DNA of 64,000 nt from an uncultured Candidatus Binatia bacterium (GTDB lineage: Bacteria; Desulfobacterota; Binatia; UBA9968; JAJDTQ01), in assembly GCA_958295985.1 (NCBI GenBank), contig OY282432.1:2699001-2763000 (forward strand), in the 5' to 3' direction. The notes beneath the pieces were generated by a model. The model worked only from the letters and a program-made list of their open reading frames with translations. It ran no database searches and had not been told where the DNA came from. This document shows, piece after piece, positions 10,056 to 18,284 of this stretch (position 1 is the stretch's first letter; each line of letters begins with the position of its first letter). Made by a program: the position numbers and the translations under genes.

Positions 10056-10310
10056 ATGACGGAGTTCGAGATTGGATCCCTGTCCACCCGACTCCTGATC
10101 GGGATCGGGCAGATCCTCATGGTGATGTGGGGAATCCGTCAGATACGCTTGGCGTCGGACAGCCGGGAGCAGGCCGGGGAACGTCAGGAGCGCTAGGCCG
10201 AACGCCGCCACACCGAAGTCATGGCCCACTTGGAGCAGCAGGGCGAAGCGCTCCGAGTCCTCGTCCGGGGCATGGAAACCATGATCGAACGGATCGAGAG
10301 CCGAGCCTAA
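10056..10310 (+). pseudogene. Small membrane/coiled-coil protein gene with an in-frame stop
   Basis: The frame reads an N-terminal hydrophobic helix (STRLLIGIGQILMVMWGIRQIR), then a charged linker, TAG at 10194-10196, and then continues in the same frame as AERRHTEVMAHLEQQGEALRVLVRGMETMIERIESRA with a stop at 10308. The continuation aligns with the heptad region of the three tandem genes at 19.4-20.4 kb (REKREDARHAE..MEALRALIRGMEHQ). So this looks like a family member broken by one nonsense codon rather than a 46-residue gene. Function of the family is unknown. Confidence 0.65.
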
Positions 10311-10390
10311 GTGCCCAGTTCCCGGCGTCCGCGCGGCAGATGCAATGCCTTCCGCCGCTTGCCGTGCCAGCCGTCCAGAGGCGTCCGTGA

Positions 10391-10414
10391 GCGCCCACGG
10401 TCGAACGTGGGCGC
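10391..10414. terminator. Perfect 9-bp hairpin downstream of the broken small gene
   Basis: GCGCCCACG (10391-10399) pairs with CGTGGGCGC (10406-10414) around a 6-nt loop. No T-run follows. It marks the boundary between GC-rich DNA on the left and the AT-richer insert that begins near 10430. It could be a terminator or a repeat element remnant. Confidence 0.4.
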
Positions 10415-10496
10415 GCTGCGTGACGGGGTTAAACTTTCAAAATCTGATCGCAATGATTATTTGGATGCCAGGGGTTTTAGATTGGGAGTTATTTTG

Positions 10497-11030
10497 TTAA
10501 CTCCCCTCTTGCTTGATCTGGTCCTTGAACCAAGCAAACCGTATCGATTCCTTTATGTTCAACCTTTCTGCTGTATCCTTGTCGTTTGCTTCTCTGTAAA
10601 TATCCTGAATGGCCATATAGGGGAGCATGGCATTTTTTGTTTGCGGTGTATCGTAGGCTGAGAAATACTCCCAAGCCGTTACTGGATCGGGTGCCTTGAG
10701 GATCAACCGTGCCACTACTGTAGGCTCCATACTAGTACCGGCAGGCATCCCTGCTAACGCGACCCGAGGGTCAGAATCGTTCACTTGGCCTTCTCGTTTA
10801 CACCTTAGGCGAGCTATTTCATCTCCTTGTTGAGCAAGCAACTCCCCCTGTTTGATAAGGTCGTCCCCTTGTTGAGCTAGCAACTCTCCTTGTTCTGCTA
10901 GCTTCTTTTTGAGGCTGAGATTACGCACTAAAGCTCCAATCACAGCCGATCCCACAGCGACGACGCAATAGGCCAACATTTCTTCAAGAAACAGCGCAAC
11001 AAGGTACTCCATACTACAGGCATCTACCAT
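10497..11030 (-). CDS. Uncharacterised membrane-anchored coiled-coil protein
   Basis: About 177 residues when started at the ATG at 11030; 11012 is an alternative, and the open frame reaches 11141. A hydrophobic helix (AYCVVAVGSAVIGALV) is followed by repeating heptads with the theme EQGELLAQQGDDL / KQGELLAQQGDEI, then a globular C-terminal ~110 residues (DPVTAWEYFSAYDTPQTKNAMLPYM). The anchor-plus-QGE-heptad plan resembles the small proteins at 10.1 and 19.4-20.4 kb, although the C-terminal domain is new. I do not recognise the family. The gene lies in AT-richer DNA than its neighbours, suggesting transfer. Confidence 0.55.
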   Translation of the reverse strand: MVDACSMEYLVALFLEEMLAYCVVAVGSAVIGALVRNLSLKKKLAEQGELLAQQGDDLIKQGELLAQQGDEIARLRCKREGQVNDSDPRVALAGMPAGTSMEPTVVARLILKAPDPVTAWEYFSAYDTPQTKNAMLPYMAIQDIYREANDKDTAERLNIKESIRFAWFKDQIKQEGS

Positions 11031-11191
11031 CCCCCTGTCTCGAATGCCAGTCATGCCACGGGGAGTTAACGAAATAGGTCTCAAAGAGATCAGCACATTC
11101 AATCGTACCCTTAGTCGATTCGAGTTTAAGAGGTCAATCAAGTCGTGGAGGGATTTTCGATGTCGGTGGCTAACTGGGGAGTTTAACGAAA

Positions 11192-11464
11192 GTGATTGTT
11201 GGGGGAGGGGACTTCTTCTTCAAGAACTCATTGTTGGATGAAAACGGGGAGGTAGTTGCTCGGTGCTTGAGTGATGAAGAAATGTCGTCTTTGGTTCGTT
11301 TCGGCAGGATGTCTTACCACAAGAGATTTGAGTTGGAGAGGGGCGGAGAGGTAATTCCAGGTCAATTAGTTTTCTTCGACCCTGATCCAAAGTCCAGTCA
11401 GTACTTTCGACATGGAGTGGTATTTGGAGTCCGTTGTTGGAGTTCCGTTTTCATGGGTGCCTAA
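11192..11464 (+). CDS. Hypothetical ORF in AT-rich insert
   Basis: A 90-residue open frame starting at GTG 11192 (GGGDFFFKNSLLDENGEVV...). The body looks protein-like, with acidic and aromatic residues evenly spread, but no family is recognisable. A second short frame (11044-11241) runs into it in another phase, so this may be the 3' part of a frameshifted gene. Codon use is unlike the neighbouring GC-rich genes. The remaining DNA to 11616 shows nothing I can name. Confidence 0.25.
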   Translation: MIVGGGDFFFKNSLLDENGEVVARCLSDEEMSSLVRFGRMSYHKRFELERGGEVIPGQLVFFDPDPKSSQYFRHGVVFGVRCWSSVFMGA

Positions 11465-11616
11465 GTCCCGGCCTCGGCCTTCAGCGATTAACATCGTTGA
11501 CATGGATGGTCGTGATATATAGGCGCGTGAGATTAGGGGTTTGTGTAATCTGATATACAATTCCCTTAAGTAATGCCGCATTATCTGTCAAGAATACTGA
11601 AATTATCCGCCATGGT

Positions 11617-12522
11617 TCAGTTAGACATGGCCTTTTCTAGTAGAGCACCGAACAACCGGACTCGGCCCCGATCACCGGTTGTAAGGCTCGCTTCTAGCCG
11701 GTCACACAACCCCATCAGTTCATCTACCTTGGCGACAAGTCGGTGTTGCTCGGCAAGGGGAGGGAGGGGAAACGGCGAATGGGCGAAGTATTCCCTAGGC
11801 ACCCTTTTTTGGCCCGCGGTGCCGGTCATTTTCGGGACGCCGGTTTCGATGAAGTGCGGACATTTGAGGAAAAGCACGATGAAGTTCGAATCGACGAACA
11901 ACGGACGGACGATGTGCAACTCGGTCGTGCCGCTTCCCAAGCCGCCGGTCAGGTTTCGGAAGACGGTTGATTTTCCGTTCTGAAAACACGGGGTGATTTT
12001 TGCCAAGCCGACGTCGTCTTCGGCAAAGTGCGTATAGTCCTTTTTGATGTCTCCCCATTGTCGGACTTCATGGCTGCACGTCGCACCATAGTCGGCCGGA
12101 ATCATCGGCATCGGAATGAATGACGCTCGAACGTCATCTCCTGCATTGTTTCTCGGGTTCAACAACCCGATCTCGGCAATCTGACTCCACTTCCAGTTTG
12201 CGGGCAGTGAAAATGGTAAATCCCCTTCCAGCAGCGTTGGTATTGCTTTTTGCCTTCTGATCTCCCCCGCCTTCACCAGCCGTGCCTTCTCCTTCGCAAT
12301 CCGCTCCAGCAACTCCGTCGCTGGCTCATCCTCCGGGTCCTGTTCCACCAGCTTGCCCCGCACGGCCAAGTCGAGGATGAACCGGCGCAGGCGCTGAACC
12401 GACTCCGGGGTCTGTATCAAGCGGTCGAAGTGCGTTAGCAATTGGTCGGCGTTCGCAGGGTCAACACGCGGGTCGATGGAGTCAGGATTCCCGCTTTTTC
12501 GAGAATGACGGTTGGTTTTCAT
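11617..12522 (-). CDS. hsdS: Type I restriction-modification specificity subunit, single-TRD length
   Basis: A 301-residue HsdS. Residues ~28-88 are the conserved N-terminal helical region (LLTHFDRLIQTPESVQRLRRF...ELLERIAKEKARLVKAGE). One target-recognition domain follows (residues ~105-255). It ends with the conserved PPLAEQHRLVAKVDELMGLCDRLEA helix. Typical HsdS has two TRDs in 400-450 residues, so this is about half size and may act as a dimer. Its ATG overlaps the hsdM stop (ATGA). The first ~20 residues (RHSRKSGNP...) are encoded by a REP-like palindrome, so the native start may have been replaced. Confidence 0.85.
   Translation of the reverse strand: MKTNRHSRKSGNPDSIDPRVDPANADQLLTHFDRLIQTPESVQRLRRFILDLAVRGKLVEQDPEDEPATELLERIAKEKARLVKAGEIRRQKAIPTLLEGDLPFSLPANWKWSQIAEIGLLNPRNNAGDDVRASFIPMPMIPADYGATCSHEVRQWGDIKKDYTHFAEDDVGLAKITPCFQNGKSTVFRNLTGGLGSGTTELHIVRPLFVDSNFIVLFLKCPHFIETGVPKMTGTAGQKRVPREYFAHSPFPLPPLAEQHRLVAKVDELMGLCDRLEASLTTGDRGRVRLFGALLEKAMSN
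12487..12506. repeat. REP-like palindrome at the 5' end of hsdS
   Basis: The palindrome ATTCCCG...CGAGAAT reads on the minus strand as the peptide HSRKSGNP. This peptide is a well-known by-product of dispersed REP-type repeats when they are translated. It lies inside the hsdS coding frame just after the start. An identical copy occurs at 14265-14284 in the duplicated segment. Confidence 0.6.
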
Positions 12523-13976
12523 TGTCTCAACGCCTTGTCCAGGACTGCCTTCAACTGCTCCCGCACGGCCGCGGTTTCGGCCTCCGTGGCGGCGAGCTTG
12601 GCTAGCAGTTCTTCCGGGTCGCCGTGGTCGTCCTCGGAGGTGTGGGGGTTCTTCACGTCGAGGTTGTAGCCGCGCGCCTTGACATCGTCCGCGCTCACCT
12701 TCCAGGCGCGTTCGGTCTGCTTGCGGCCCTTGCGGTCGGCGCCACCCCACCAGTCGATGCAGGGTTGCAGGTGTTCCAGCCGGATGGGCCTGGTCATGGA
12801 GTAGGCTTTCTGGCCCTTGGGCACCTGGTGTTCGTAGAACCAGATGTCCCGGGTCGGCTCGCCCTTCTCGAAGAACAGGAGGTTGGTGCCGATGGCGGCG
12901 TAGGGTTTGAACACGGAGTTGGGCAGACGGACGATGGTATGGAGGTTGCACTCCTCCAGCAGGTGTTCCTTGAGCCGGGTCTTGACGCCCTCGCCGAACA
13001 GCGAGCCGTCGGGCAGCACCACCGCGGCGCGTCCGCCGGGCTTCAACAGCCGCACGATCAGGGCCAGGAACAGGTCCGCGGTTTCCTTGGTGCGGAAGTG
13101 GAGCGGGAAGTTGCTCTCGATGCCGTCCTCTTCCTTGCCGCCGAAGGGCGGGTTGGTGAGCACGACGTCCACTCGGTCCTTCCGCTCCCAGCTTATGTAG
13201 GGCCGCGCCAGGGTGTTGTCGTGGCGCACGAAGCTCGGGTCCTCGATGCCGTGCAGCAGCATGTTGGTGACGCACAGCATGTGCGGGAGCTGCTTTTTCT
13301 CCACCGCGCGCAGGCCGGCCTGCACGGTCTGCTCGTCCTCGGGCCGCTTGACGTAGCGCTCGCGCATGTGGCGCAACGCGCAGGTCAGGAACCCGCCGGT
13401 GCCGCAGGCCGGGTCGAACAGGGTCTCGCCCGGCCTGGGGTCGATGCGGTCGGCCATGAAGGCGGTGACCGCCCGCGGCGTGTAATACTCGCCGGCGTTG
13501 CCCGCGGATTGCAGGTCGTTCAGGATCTGTTCGTAGATGTCGCCGAAGTGCTGGCGCTCGGTCAGGTCGTTGAAGTCGATGTCGTTGATCCGGTTCACCA
13601 CCTGGCGCATCAACTGGCCGGACTTCATGTAGTTGTAGGCGTCCTCGAACACGTCCCGCACCATGCGCCCGCGGTCCCGGGGACGGCCGGTCGGTGGCAG
13701 GTTCTTCAGAGCCGGGAACAGGGCGTGGTTGATGAAGGCCAGCAGTTCCTCGCCGGTGACGCCCTCGGGGTCCGCGGCCCAGGAACGCCACCGGAACGGC
13801 TCCGGGATCGGCGAGGCGTAGTCCGGCTTCATCAACTCCAGTTCCCGGTCCTGGTCGTCGATGATCTTGAGGAAGAACAGCCAGCACAACTGGCTGATGC
13901 GCTGGGCGTCGCCGTCCACGCCCGTATCCTGGCGCATGACGTTCTGGATAGATTTGACCAAGGTGCGGACGGACAT
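12519..13976 (-). CDS. hsdM: Type I restriction-modification DNA methyltransferase, second copy
   Basis: A 485-residue N6-adenine methyltransferase with the HsdM helical N-terminal domain, SAM motif FDPACGTGGF (residues 187-196) and catalytic NPPF (275-278). It pairs with HsdS to modify the recognition site. It is a near-identical duplicate of the copy at 14297-15748, differing at a few residues (for example NSVFKPYAAIGTN against KSVFKPHVGTN, and TRPIRLEH against TKPIRLEH). It is the copy adjacent to the full hsdS, with an ATGA overlap. Confidence 0.92.
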   Translation of the reverse strand: MSVRTLVKSIQNVMRQDTGVDGDAQRISQLCWLFFLKIIDDQDRELELMKPDYASPIPEPFRWRSWAADPEGVTGEELLAFINHALFPALKNLPPTGRPRDRGRMVRDVFEDAYNYMKSGQLMRQVVNRINDIDFNDLTERQHFGDIYEQILNDLQSAGNAGEYYTPRAVTAFMADRIDPRPGETLFDPACGTGGFLTCALRHMRERYVKRPEDEQTVQAGLRAVEKKQLPHMLCVTNMLLHGIEDPSFVRHDNTLARPYISWERKDRVDVVLTNPPFGGKEEDGIESNFPLHFRTKETADLFLALIVRLLKPGGRAAVVLPDGSLFGEGVKTRLKEHLLEECNLHTIVRLPNSVFKPYAAIGTNLLFFEKGEPTRDIWFYEHQVPKGQKAYSMTRPIRLEHLQPCIDWWGGADRKGRKQTERAWKVSADDVKARGYNLDVKNPHTSEDDHGDPEELLAKLAATEAETAAVREQLKAVLDKALRQ

Positions 13977-13979
13977 GGA

Positions 13980-14300
13980 TCAGGCGGTCTCCTGGTAGAG
14001 GGCGGCTTGCAGGCGGTGGACGGCTTCGACGAATTCGTCCTCCCCCGCCTTCACCAGCCGTGCCTTCTCCTTCGCAATCCGCTCCAGCAACTCCGTCGCT
14101 GGCTCATCCTCCGGGTCCTGTTCCACCAGCTTGCCCCGCACGGCCAAGTCGAGGATGAACCGGCGCAGGCGCTGAACCGACTCCGGGGTCTGTATCAAGC
14201 GGTCGAAGTGCGTTAGCAATTGGTCGGCGTTCGCAGGGTCAACACGCGGGTCGATGGAGTCAGGATTCCCGCTTTTTCGAGAATGACGGTTGGTTTTCAT
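13980..14300 (-). pseudogene. Chimeric stub: hsdS 5' end fused to hsdR 3' end
   Basis: A 106-codon open frame. Residues 1-87 equal the HsdS N-terminus (MKTNRHSRKSGNP...EKARLVKAGE). The last ~19 residues (FVEAVHRLQAALYQETA) equal the C-terminus of HsdR. The junction near 14040 is exactly what a tandem duplication of [hsdS 5' end - hsdM - hsdR 3' end] creates. It contains no target-recognition domain and should not specify a DNA sequence. It might still be translated and bind HsdM through the N-terminal helix, but this is speculative. Confidence 0.88.
14265..14284. repeat. REP-like palindrome, duplicate copy
   Basis: Second copy of the palindrome encoding HSRKSGNP. It was carried along by the 1.77-kb tandem duplication and lies in the chimeric hsdS stub. 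Confidence 0.55.
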
Positions 14301-15748
14301 TGTCTCAACGCCTTGTCCAGGACTGCCTTCAACTGCTCCCGCACGGCCGCGGTTTCGGCCTCCGTGGCGGCGAGCTTGGCTAGCAGTTCTTCCGGGTCGC
14401 CGTGGTCGTCCTCGGAGGTGTGGGGGTTCTTCACGTCGAGGTTGTAGCCGCGCGCCTTGACATCGTCCGCGCTCACCTTCCAGGCGCGTTCGGTCTGCTT
14501 GCGGCCCTTGCGGTCGGCGCCACCCCACCAGTCGATGCAGGGTTGCAGGTGCTCCAGACGGATGGGCTTGGTCATGGAGTAGGCTTTCTGGCCCTTGGGC
14601 ACCTGGTGTTCGTAGAACCAGATGTCCCGGGTCGGCTCGCCCTTCTCGAAGAACAGCAGGTTGGTGCCGACGTGGGGTTTGAACACGGATTTGGGCAGAC
14701 GGACGATGGTATGGAGGTTGCACTCCTCCAGCAGGTGTTCCTTGAGCCGGGTCTTGACGCCCTCGCCGAATAGCGAGCCGTCGGGCAGCACCACCGCGGC
14801 GCGTCCGCCGGGCTTCAACAGCCGCACGATCAGGGCCAGGAACAGGTCCGCGGTTTCCTTGGTGCGGAAGTGGGGCGGGAAGTTGCTCTCGATGCCGTCC
14901 TCTTCCTTGCCGCCGAAGGGCGGGTTGGTGAGCACGACGTCCACTCGGTCCTTCCGCTCCCAGCTTATGTAGGGCCGCGCCAGGGTGTTGTCGTGGCGCA
15001 CGAAGCTCGGGTCCTCGATGCCGTGCAGCAGCATGTTGGTGACGCACAGCATGTGCGGGAGCTGCTTTTTCTCCACCGCGCGCAGGCCGGCCTGCACGGT
15101 CTGCTCGTCCTCGGGCCGCTTGACGTAGCGCTCGCGCATGTGGCGCAACGCGCAGGTCAGGAACCCGCCGGTGCCGCAGGCCGGGTCGAACAGGGTCTCG
15201 CCCGGCCTGGGGTCGATGCGGTCGGCCATGAAGGCGGTGACCGCCCGCGGCGTGTAATACTCGCCGGCGTTGCCCGCGGATTGCAGGTCGTTCAGGATCT
15301 GTTCGTAGATGTCGCCGAAGTGCTGGCGCTCGGTCAGGTCGTTGAAGTCGATGTCGTTGATCCGGTTCACCACCTGGCGCATCAACTGGCCGGACTTCAT
15401 GTAGTTGTAGGCGTCCTCGAACACGTCCCGCACCATGCGCCCGCGGTCCCGGGGACGGCCGGTCGGTGGCAGGTTCTTCAGAGCCGGGAACAGGGCGTGG
15501 TTGATGAAGGCCAGCAGTTCCTCGCCGGTGACGCCCTCGGGGTCCGCGGCCCAGGAACGCCACCGGAACGGCTCCGGGATCGGCGAGGCGTAGTCCGGCT
15601 TCATCAACTCCAGTTCCCGGTCCTGGTCGTCGATGATCTTGAGGAAGAACAGCCAGCACAACTGGCTGATGCGCTGGGCGTCGCCGTCCACGCCCGTATC
15701 CTGGCGCATGACGTTCTGGATAGATTTGACCAAGGTGCGGACGGACAT
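14297..15748 (-). CDS. hsdM: Type I restriction-modification DNA methyltransferase, first copy
   Basis: A 483-residue HsdM with the same motifs as its duplicate (FDPACGTGGF, NPPF). It starts 3 nt after the hsdR stop and ends in an ATGA overlap with the chimeric hsdS stub. It is two residues shorter than the downstream copy because of a 6-nt deletion around 14668. Which copy is ancestral cannot be told; both appear intact. Confidence 0.92.
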   Translation of the reverse strand: MSVRTLVKSIQNVMRQDTGVDGDAQRISQLCWLFFLKIIDDQDRELELMKPDYASPIPEPFRWRSWAADPEGVTGEELLAFINHALFPALKNLPPTGRPRDRGRMVRDVFEDAYNYMKSGQLMRQVVNRINDIDFNDLTERQHFGDIYEQILNDLQSAGNAGEYYTPRAVTAFMADRIDPRPGETLFDPACGTGGFLTCALRHMRERYVKRPEDEQTVQAGLRAVEKKQLPHMLCVTNMLLHGIEDPSFVRHDNTLARPYISWERKDRVDVVLTNPPFGGKEEDGIESNFPPHFRTKETADLFLALIVRLLKPGGRAAVVLPDGSLFGEGVKTRLKEHLLEECNLHTIVRLPKSVFKPHVGTNLLFFEKGEPTRDIWFYEHQVPKGQKAYSMTKPIRLEHLQPCIDWWGGADRKGRKQTERAWKVSADDVKARGYNLDVKNPHTSEDDHGDPEELLAKLAATEAETAAVREQLKAVLDKALRQ

Positions 15749-15751
15749 GGA

Positions 15752-18202
15752 TCAGGCGGTCTCCTGGTAGAGGGCGGCTTGCAGGCGGTGGACGGCTTCG
15801 ACGAACCCGTCCCTGCCGCCGAACGGCTGGATCAACTGCACCGGGGTGCCGAGCTCGGTGAACGGCGGGATGCGCAGCACCGAGGCGTCGTCGAGGTTGA
15901 GCACGCCTTCGTCCGCGTACTTGGCGAGCAGCGCGTCGAGCACGGCCCGGGCCCGGTCGCCGTACCTGGCGAACACGTCGCGTTTCTTGACGTTGTCCGC
16001 CCGCTCGCGGCGGGTCAGCGGCTTGGTGTCGAAGGCTACGTGGCAGATGAGGTCGAAGGGGTCGAGGTCCTTGCCGACTTCCCAGGCGATGGCGTCGAGC
16101 CTCAAGCCCTCGGCCTCCAGTTCCTCGACGATGGCCTGCTTGCGCTCCGCGGCCTTCCACCGCCGGAGGAAGGCGTCGAGGCTGGCGAACCGCTTCTTCA
16201 ATGCCTTCCTGGTGAAGTCCCGCAGGGACTCGGTGACGAGCTTGCCGTGTTCGTCCAGGAACTCCACCCGCTCTGCGATGATGCTTGCGCCCACCCCGTC
16301 CACGTACACCTTGCGCCGGCCGTCGGTGGAGGGCGGCTCGGCTATGGGCGGGGGTGTGCAGATGATGGTCTCGTCGTCGCCCGGTTCCGGCGGTATCGGC
16401 TCCTCTTCGTCGTCCAGGGGCGGCACGTCGTCGGGCGGGGTGATGGTGTCGTCGTCGCCCGGCTCGTAGATCAGCACCGGCTCGCCGTCGAAGTCCGGGT
16501 CGGCGAAATGGTTGGTAGCGCCCCGGAAGTCCATCAGGGTGAAGTAGAGCTTGCGGGTGTCCTCGTGCACCCGGGTGCCGCGCCCGACGATCTGCTTGAA
16601 CTCGGTCATGGAGCCCACCGGCCGGTCCAGCACGATCAACCGGCAGGTCTGGACATCGACCCCGGTGGACAGCAGGCGCGAGGTGACGACCAGCACCGGG
16701 TATCGGGATTCCGGGTCGATGAAGTTGCCCAACTGTGCCTGCCCCTCGGCGTCTTCGCCGGTGATGCGCATGACGTAGCGGTGGTTCGTCTCCGTCAGGT
16801 CGGCGTTCTCGTTGATGAGCGCCTGCCTCATGCGGCCGGCGTGTTCCTGGTCCACGCAAAAGACGATGGTCTTCTGGAAGCGGTCGCCGCTTTCCTTCAG
16901 GAACTCGGTGACCTTGCGGGCCACCACCTTGGTGCGGTCGTCCAGCACCAGGGTCCGGTCGAAGTCCCGGGTGTTGTAGAGGCGGTCTTCGACCTCCTTG
17001 CTGTCCCGGTCCAGTTGCCCCTGTTCGGGGCGATAGCCCTCTACGTCCCGGTCGATGTGGACCTTGATGACCTTGTAGGGCGCCAGGAAGCCGTCGCGGA
17101 TACCCTGTTTCAGGGAGTAGGAATAGACCGGCTCGCCGAAGTAATGGATGTTGGAAGCGTATCGAGTTTCCCTGGGGGTGGCGGTCAGGCCGATCTGCGT
17201 GGCGGCGGCGAAGTACTCCAGGATCTCGCGCCAAGCCGAATCTTCCGCGGCGCTGCCGCGGTGGCACTCGTCCACCACGATCAGGTCGAAGAAGCCGGGC
17301 GAGAATTCGCGGAAGACCTTCTGGCCTTCCTCCGGTCCGGTGATGGCCTGATAGAGGCCAAGATAGACCTCGTAGGCCGTGTCGATGCGGCGCTGCCTGC
17401 GGCCCGCGGCTTCCGGCCGGGGGCCGTCCCCGCGCTGGATGGTCCTGGCGGCGGTCGAGAGCTTGGCCATGGCCGGGCCGAAGGGCCGGAAGTCGTTGAC
17501 CATGGCCTGATCCACCAGCACGTTGCGGTCGGCCAGGAACAGGATGCGCTTCTTGCGGCCCGCCTTCCACAGCCGCCAGATGATCTGAAAGGCGGTGTAG
17601 GTCTTGCCGGTTCCCGTGGCCATGACCAGCAGGATGCGGTCGCGGCCCTTGGCGATGGCCTCGATGGCGGCGTTGATGGCGTTGACCTGATAATAGCGCG
17701 GCGCCTTGTCGCCGCCGTCGTCGAAATAGTCCTGGAGGACCACGGCCTCGGTTTCGGGAGTCAGACCCTTCCAGGCGCGGTAGCGCGCCCACAGGTGGTT
17801 CGGCGAGGGGAAGGCGTCAAGCCCGAGCGTGGTTTCCTTTTCATCGCCCTGACCGGTCTGGTCGTGGAACACGAAGCCGTCGCCGTTGGAGGAGAAGACG
17901 AAGGGGATTTCCAGCGTCTCGGCGTAGTCCAGGGCCTGTTGCATGCCGTCGCCCACGGCGTGGGCGTTGTCCTTGGCCTCGATCAGTGCGATGGGGACGT
18001 TGGGCTTGTAGTACAGCACGTAGTCGGCCCGCTTGGCCTTGCCCCGGCTGACCAGCCTGCCGCGCACGATGATGCGGCCCTTGGTGAAGCCGACCTCCTC
18101 GCGGATCTGCGACATCCCGTCCCACCCGGCCTTGAGCAGGGCCGGGGTGATGAACTTGGTGCAGACGTCGCGCTCGCTCAGGCTCTTCTTGTCCATGTCC
18201 AT
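15752..18202 (-). CDS. hsdR: Type I restriction endonuclease subunit R
   Basis: An 816-residue motor/nuclease subunit. Residues ~1-130 form the PD-(D/E)xK nuclease domain, with Asp60 and the IEAKD motif (74-78). The superfamily 2 helicase follows, with Walker A ATGTGKT (195-201), DECH box (311-314) and later VDVQTCRLIVLDRPVGS. A Glu/Pro-rich linker near residue 590-610 (PPDDVPPLDDEEEPIPPEPGDDE) precedes the C-terminal HsdM-binding region. The enzyme cuts unmodified DNA after ATP-driven translocation. It is the first gene of the minus-strand hsd operon, with a good promoter 47 bp upstream. Confidence 0.93.
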   Translation of the reverse strand: MDMDKKSLSERDVCTKFITPALLKAGWDGMSQIREEVGFTKGRIIVRGRLVSRGKAKRADYVLYYKPNVPIALIEAKDNAHAVGDGMQQALDYAETLEIPFVFSSNGDGFVFHDQTGQGDEKETTLGLDAFPSPNHLWARYRAWKGLTPETEAVVLQDYFDDGGDKAPRYYQVNAINAAIEAIAKGRDRILLVMATGTGKTYTAFQIIWRLWKAGRKKRILFLADRNVLVDQAMVNDFRPFGPAMAKLSTAARTIQRGDGPRPEAAGRRQRRIDTAYEVYLGLYQAITGPEEGQKVFREFSPGFFDLIVVDECHRGSAAEDSAWREILEYFAAATQIGLTATPRETRYASNIHYFGEPVYSYSLKQGIRDGFLAPYKVIKVHIDRDVEGYRPEQGQLDRDSKEVEDRLYNTRDFDRTLVLDDRTKVVARKVTEFLKESGDRFQKTIVFCVDQEHAGRMRQALINENADLTETNHRYVMRITGEDAEGQAQLGNFIDPESRYPVLVVTSRLLSTGVDVQTCRLIVLDRPVGSMTEFKQIVGRGTRVHEDTRKLYFTLMDFRGATNHFADPDFDGEPVLIYEPGDDDTITPPDDVPPLDDEEEPIPPEPGDDETIICTPPPIAEPPSTDGRRKVYVDGVGASIIAERVEFLDEHGKLVTESLRDFTRKALKKRFASLDAFLRRWKAAERKQAIVEELEAEGLRLDAIAWEVGKDLDPFDLICHVAFDTKPLTRRERADNVKKRDVFARYGDRARAVLDALLAKYADEGVLNLDDASVLRIPPFTELGTPVQLIQPFGGRDGFVEAVHRLQAALYQETA

Positions 18203-18255
18203 GAGACGGCAGCAGACGGGTCCCGACCGTGAGGCCCAGCCTGCTCCGTTCCGTT

Positions 18256-18284
18256 CAATATACTTGTGTTGTCCTCGACTGTCA
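18256..18284 (-). promoter_or_regulatory. Near-consensus sigma70 promoter of the hsd operon
   Basis: Reading the minus strand, TTGACA (18284-18279) is followed after 17 bp by TATATT (18261-18256), 53 bp before the hsdR ATG. Both boxes are close to consensus. The rest of 18203-18472 holds only very short ORFs. Confidence 0.75.

Larger units (their letters stand above)
12263..14040. repeat. Tandem duplication copy A (hsdM-2 region, 1778 bp)
   Basis: This segment repeats almost exactly as copy B at 14041-15812. It runs from the hsdS codons for KAGE, through hsdM, to the last ~20 codons of hsdR. The offset is 1778 bp on the hsdS side and 1772 bp on the hsdR side because copy B lacks 6 nt inside hsdM. 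A handful of substitutions separate the copies, so they are close but not identical. Confidence 0.92.
14041..15812. repeat. Tandem duplication copy B (hsdM-1 region, 1772 bp)
   Basis: Counterpart of copy A, directly adjacent. The right end of the homology falls inside the hsdR 3' end: GACGAA is shared, then the sequences diverge after a few bases. The left end coincides with TCCCCCGCCTTCACCAG at 14041, matching 12263. Confidence 0.92.

Noticed and set aside
13980..17792. 1270-codon minus-strand open frame in another phase of the hsd operon
   Set aside because: Out-of-frame reading of hsdR and hsdM. It is rich in Arg/Pro/Gly and contains no coherent domain except its last 106 codons, which are the chimeric stub in the true frame.
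14870..18232. Very long plus-strand open frame (1120 codons) opposite hsdR/hsdM
   Set aside because: It is the antisense shadow of GC-rich hsd genes: low-complexity Gly/Val/Asp/His translation with no motifs, while the minus strand has clear HsdR and HsdM domains.
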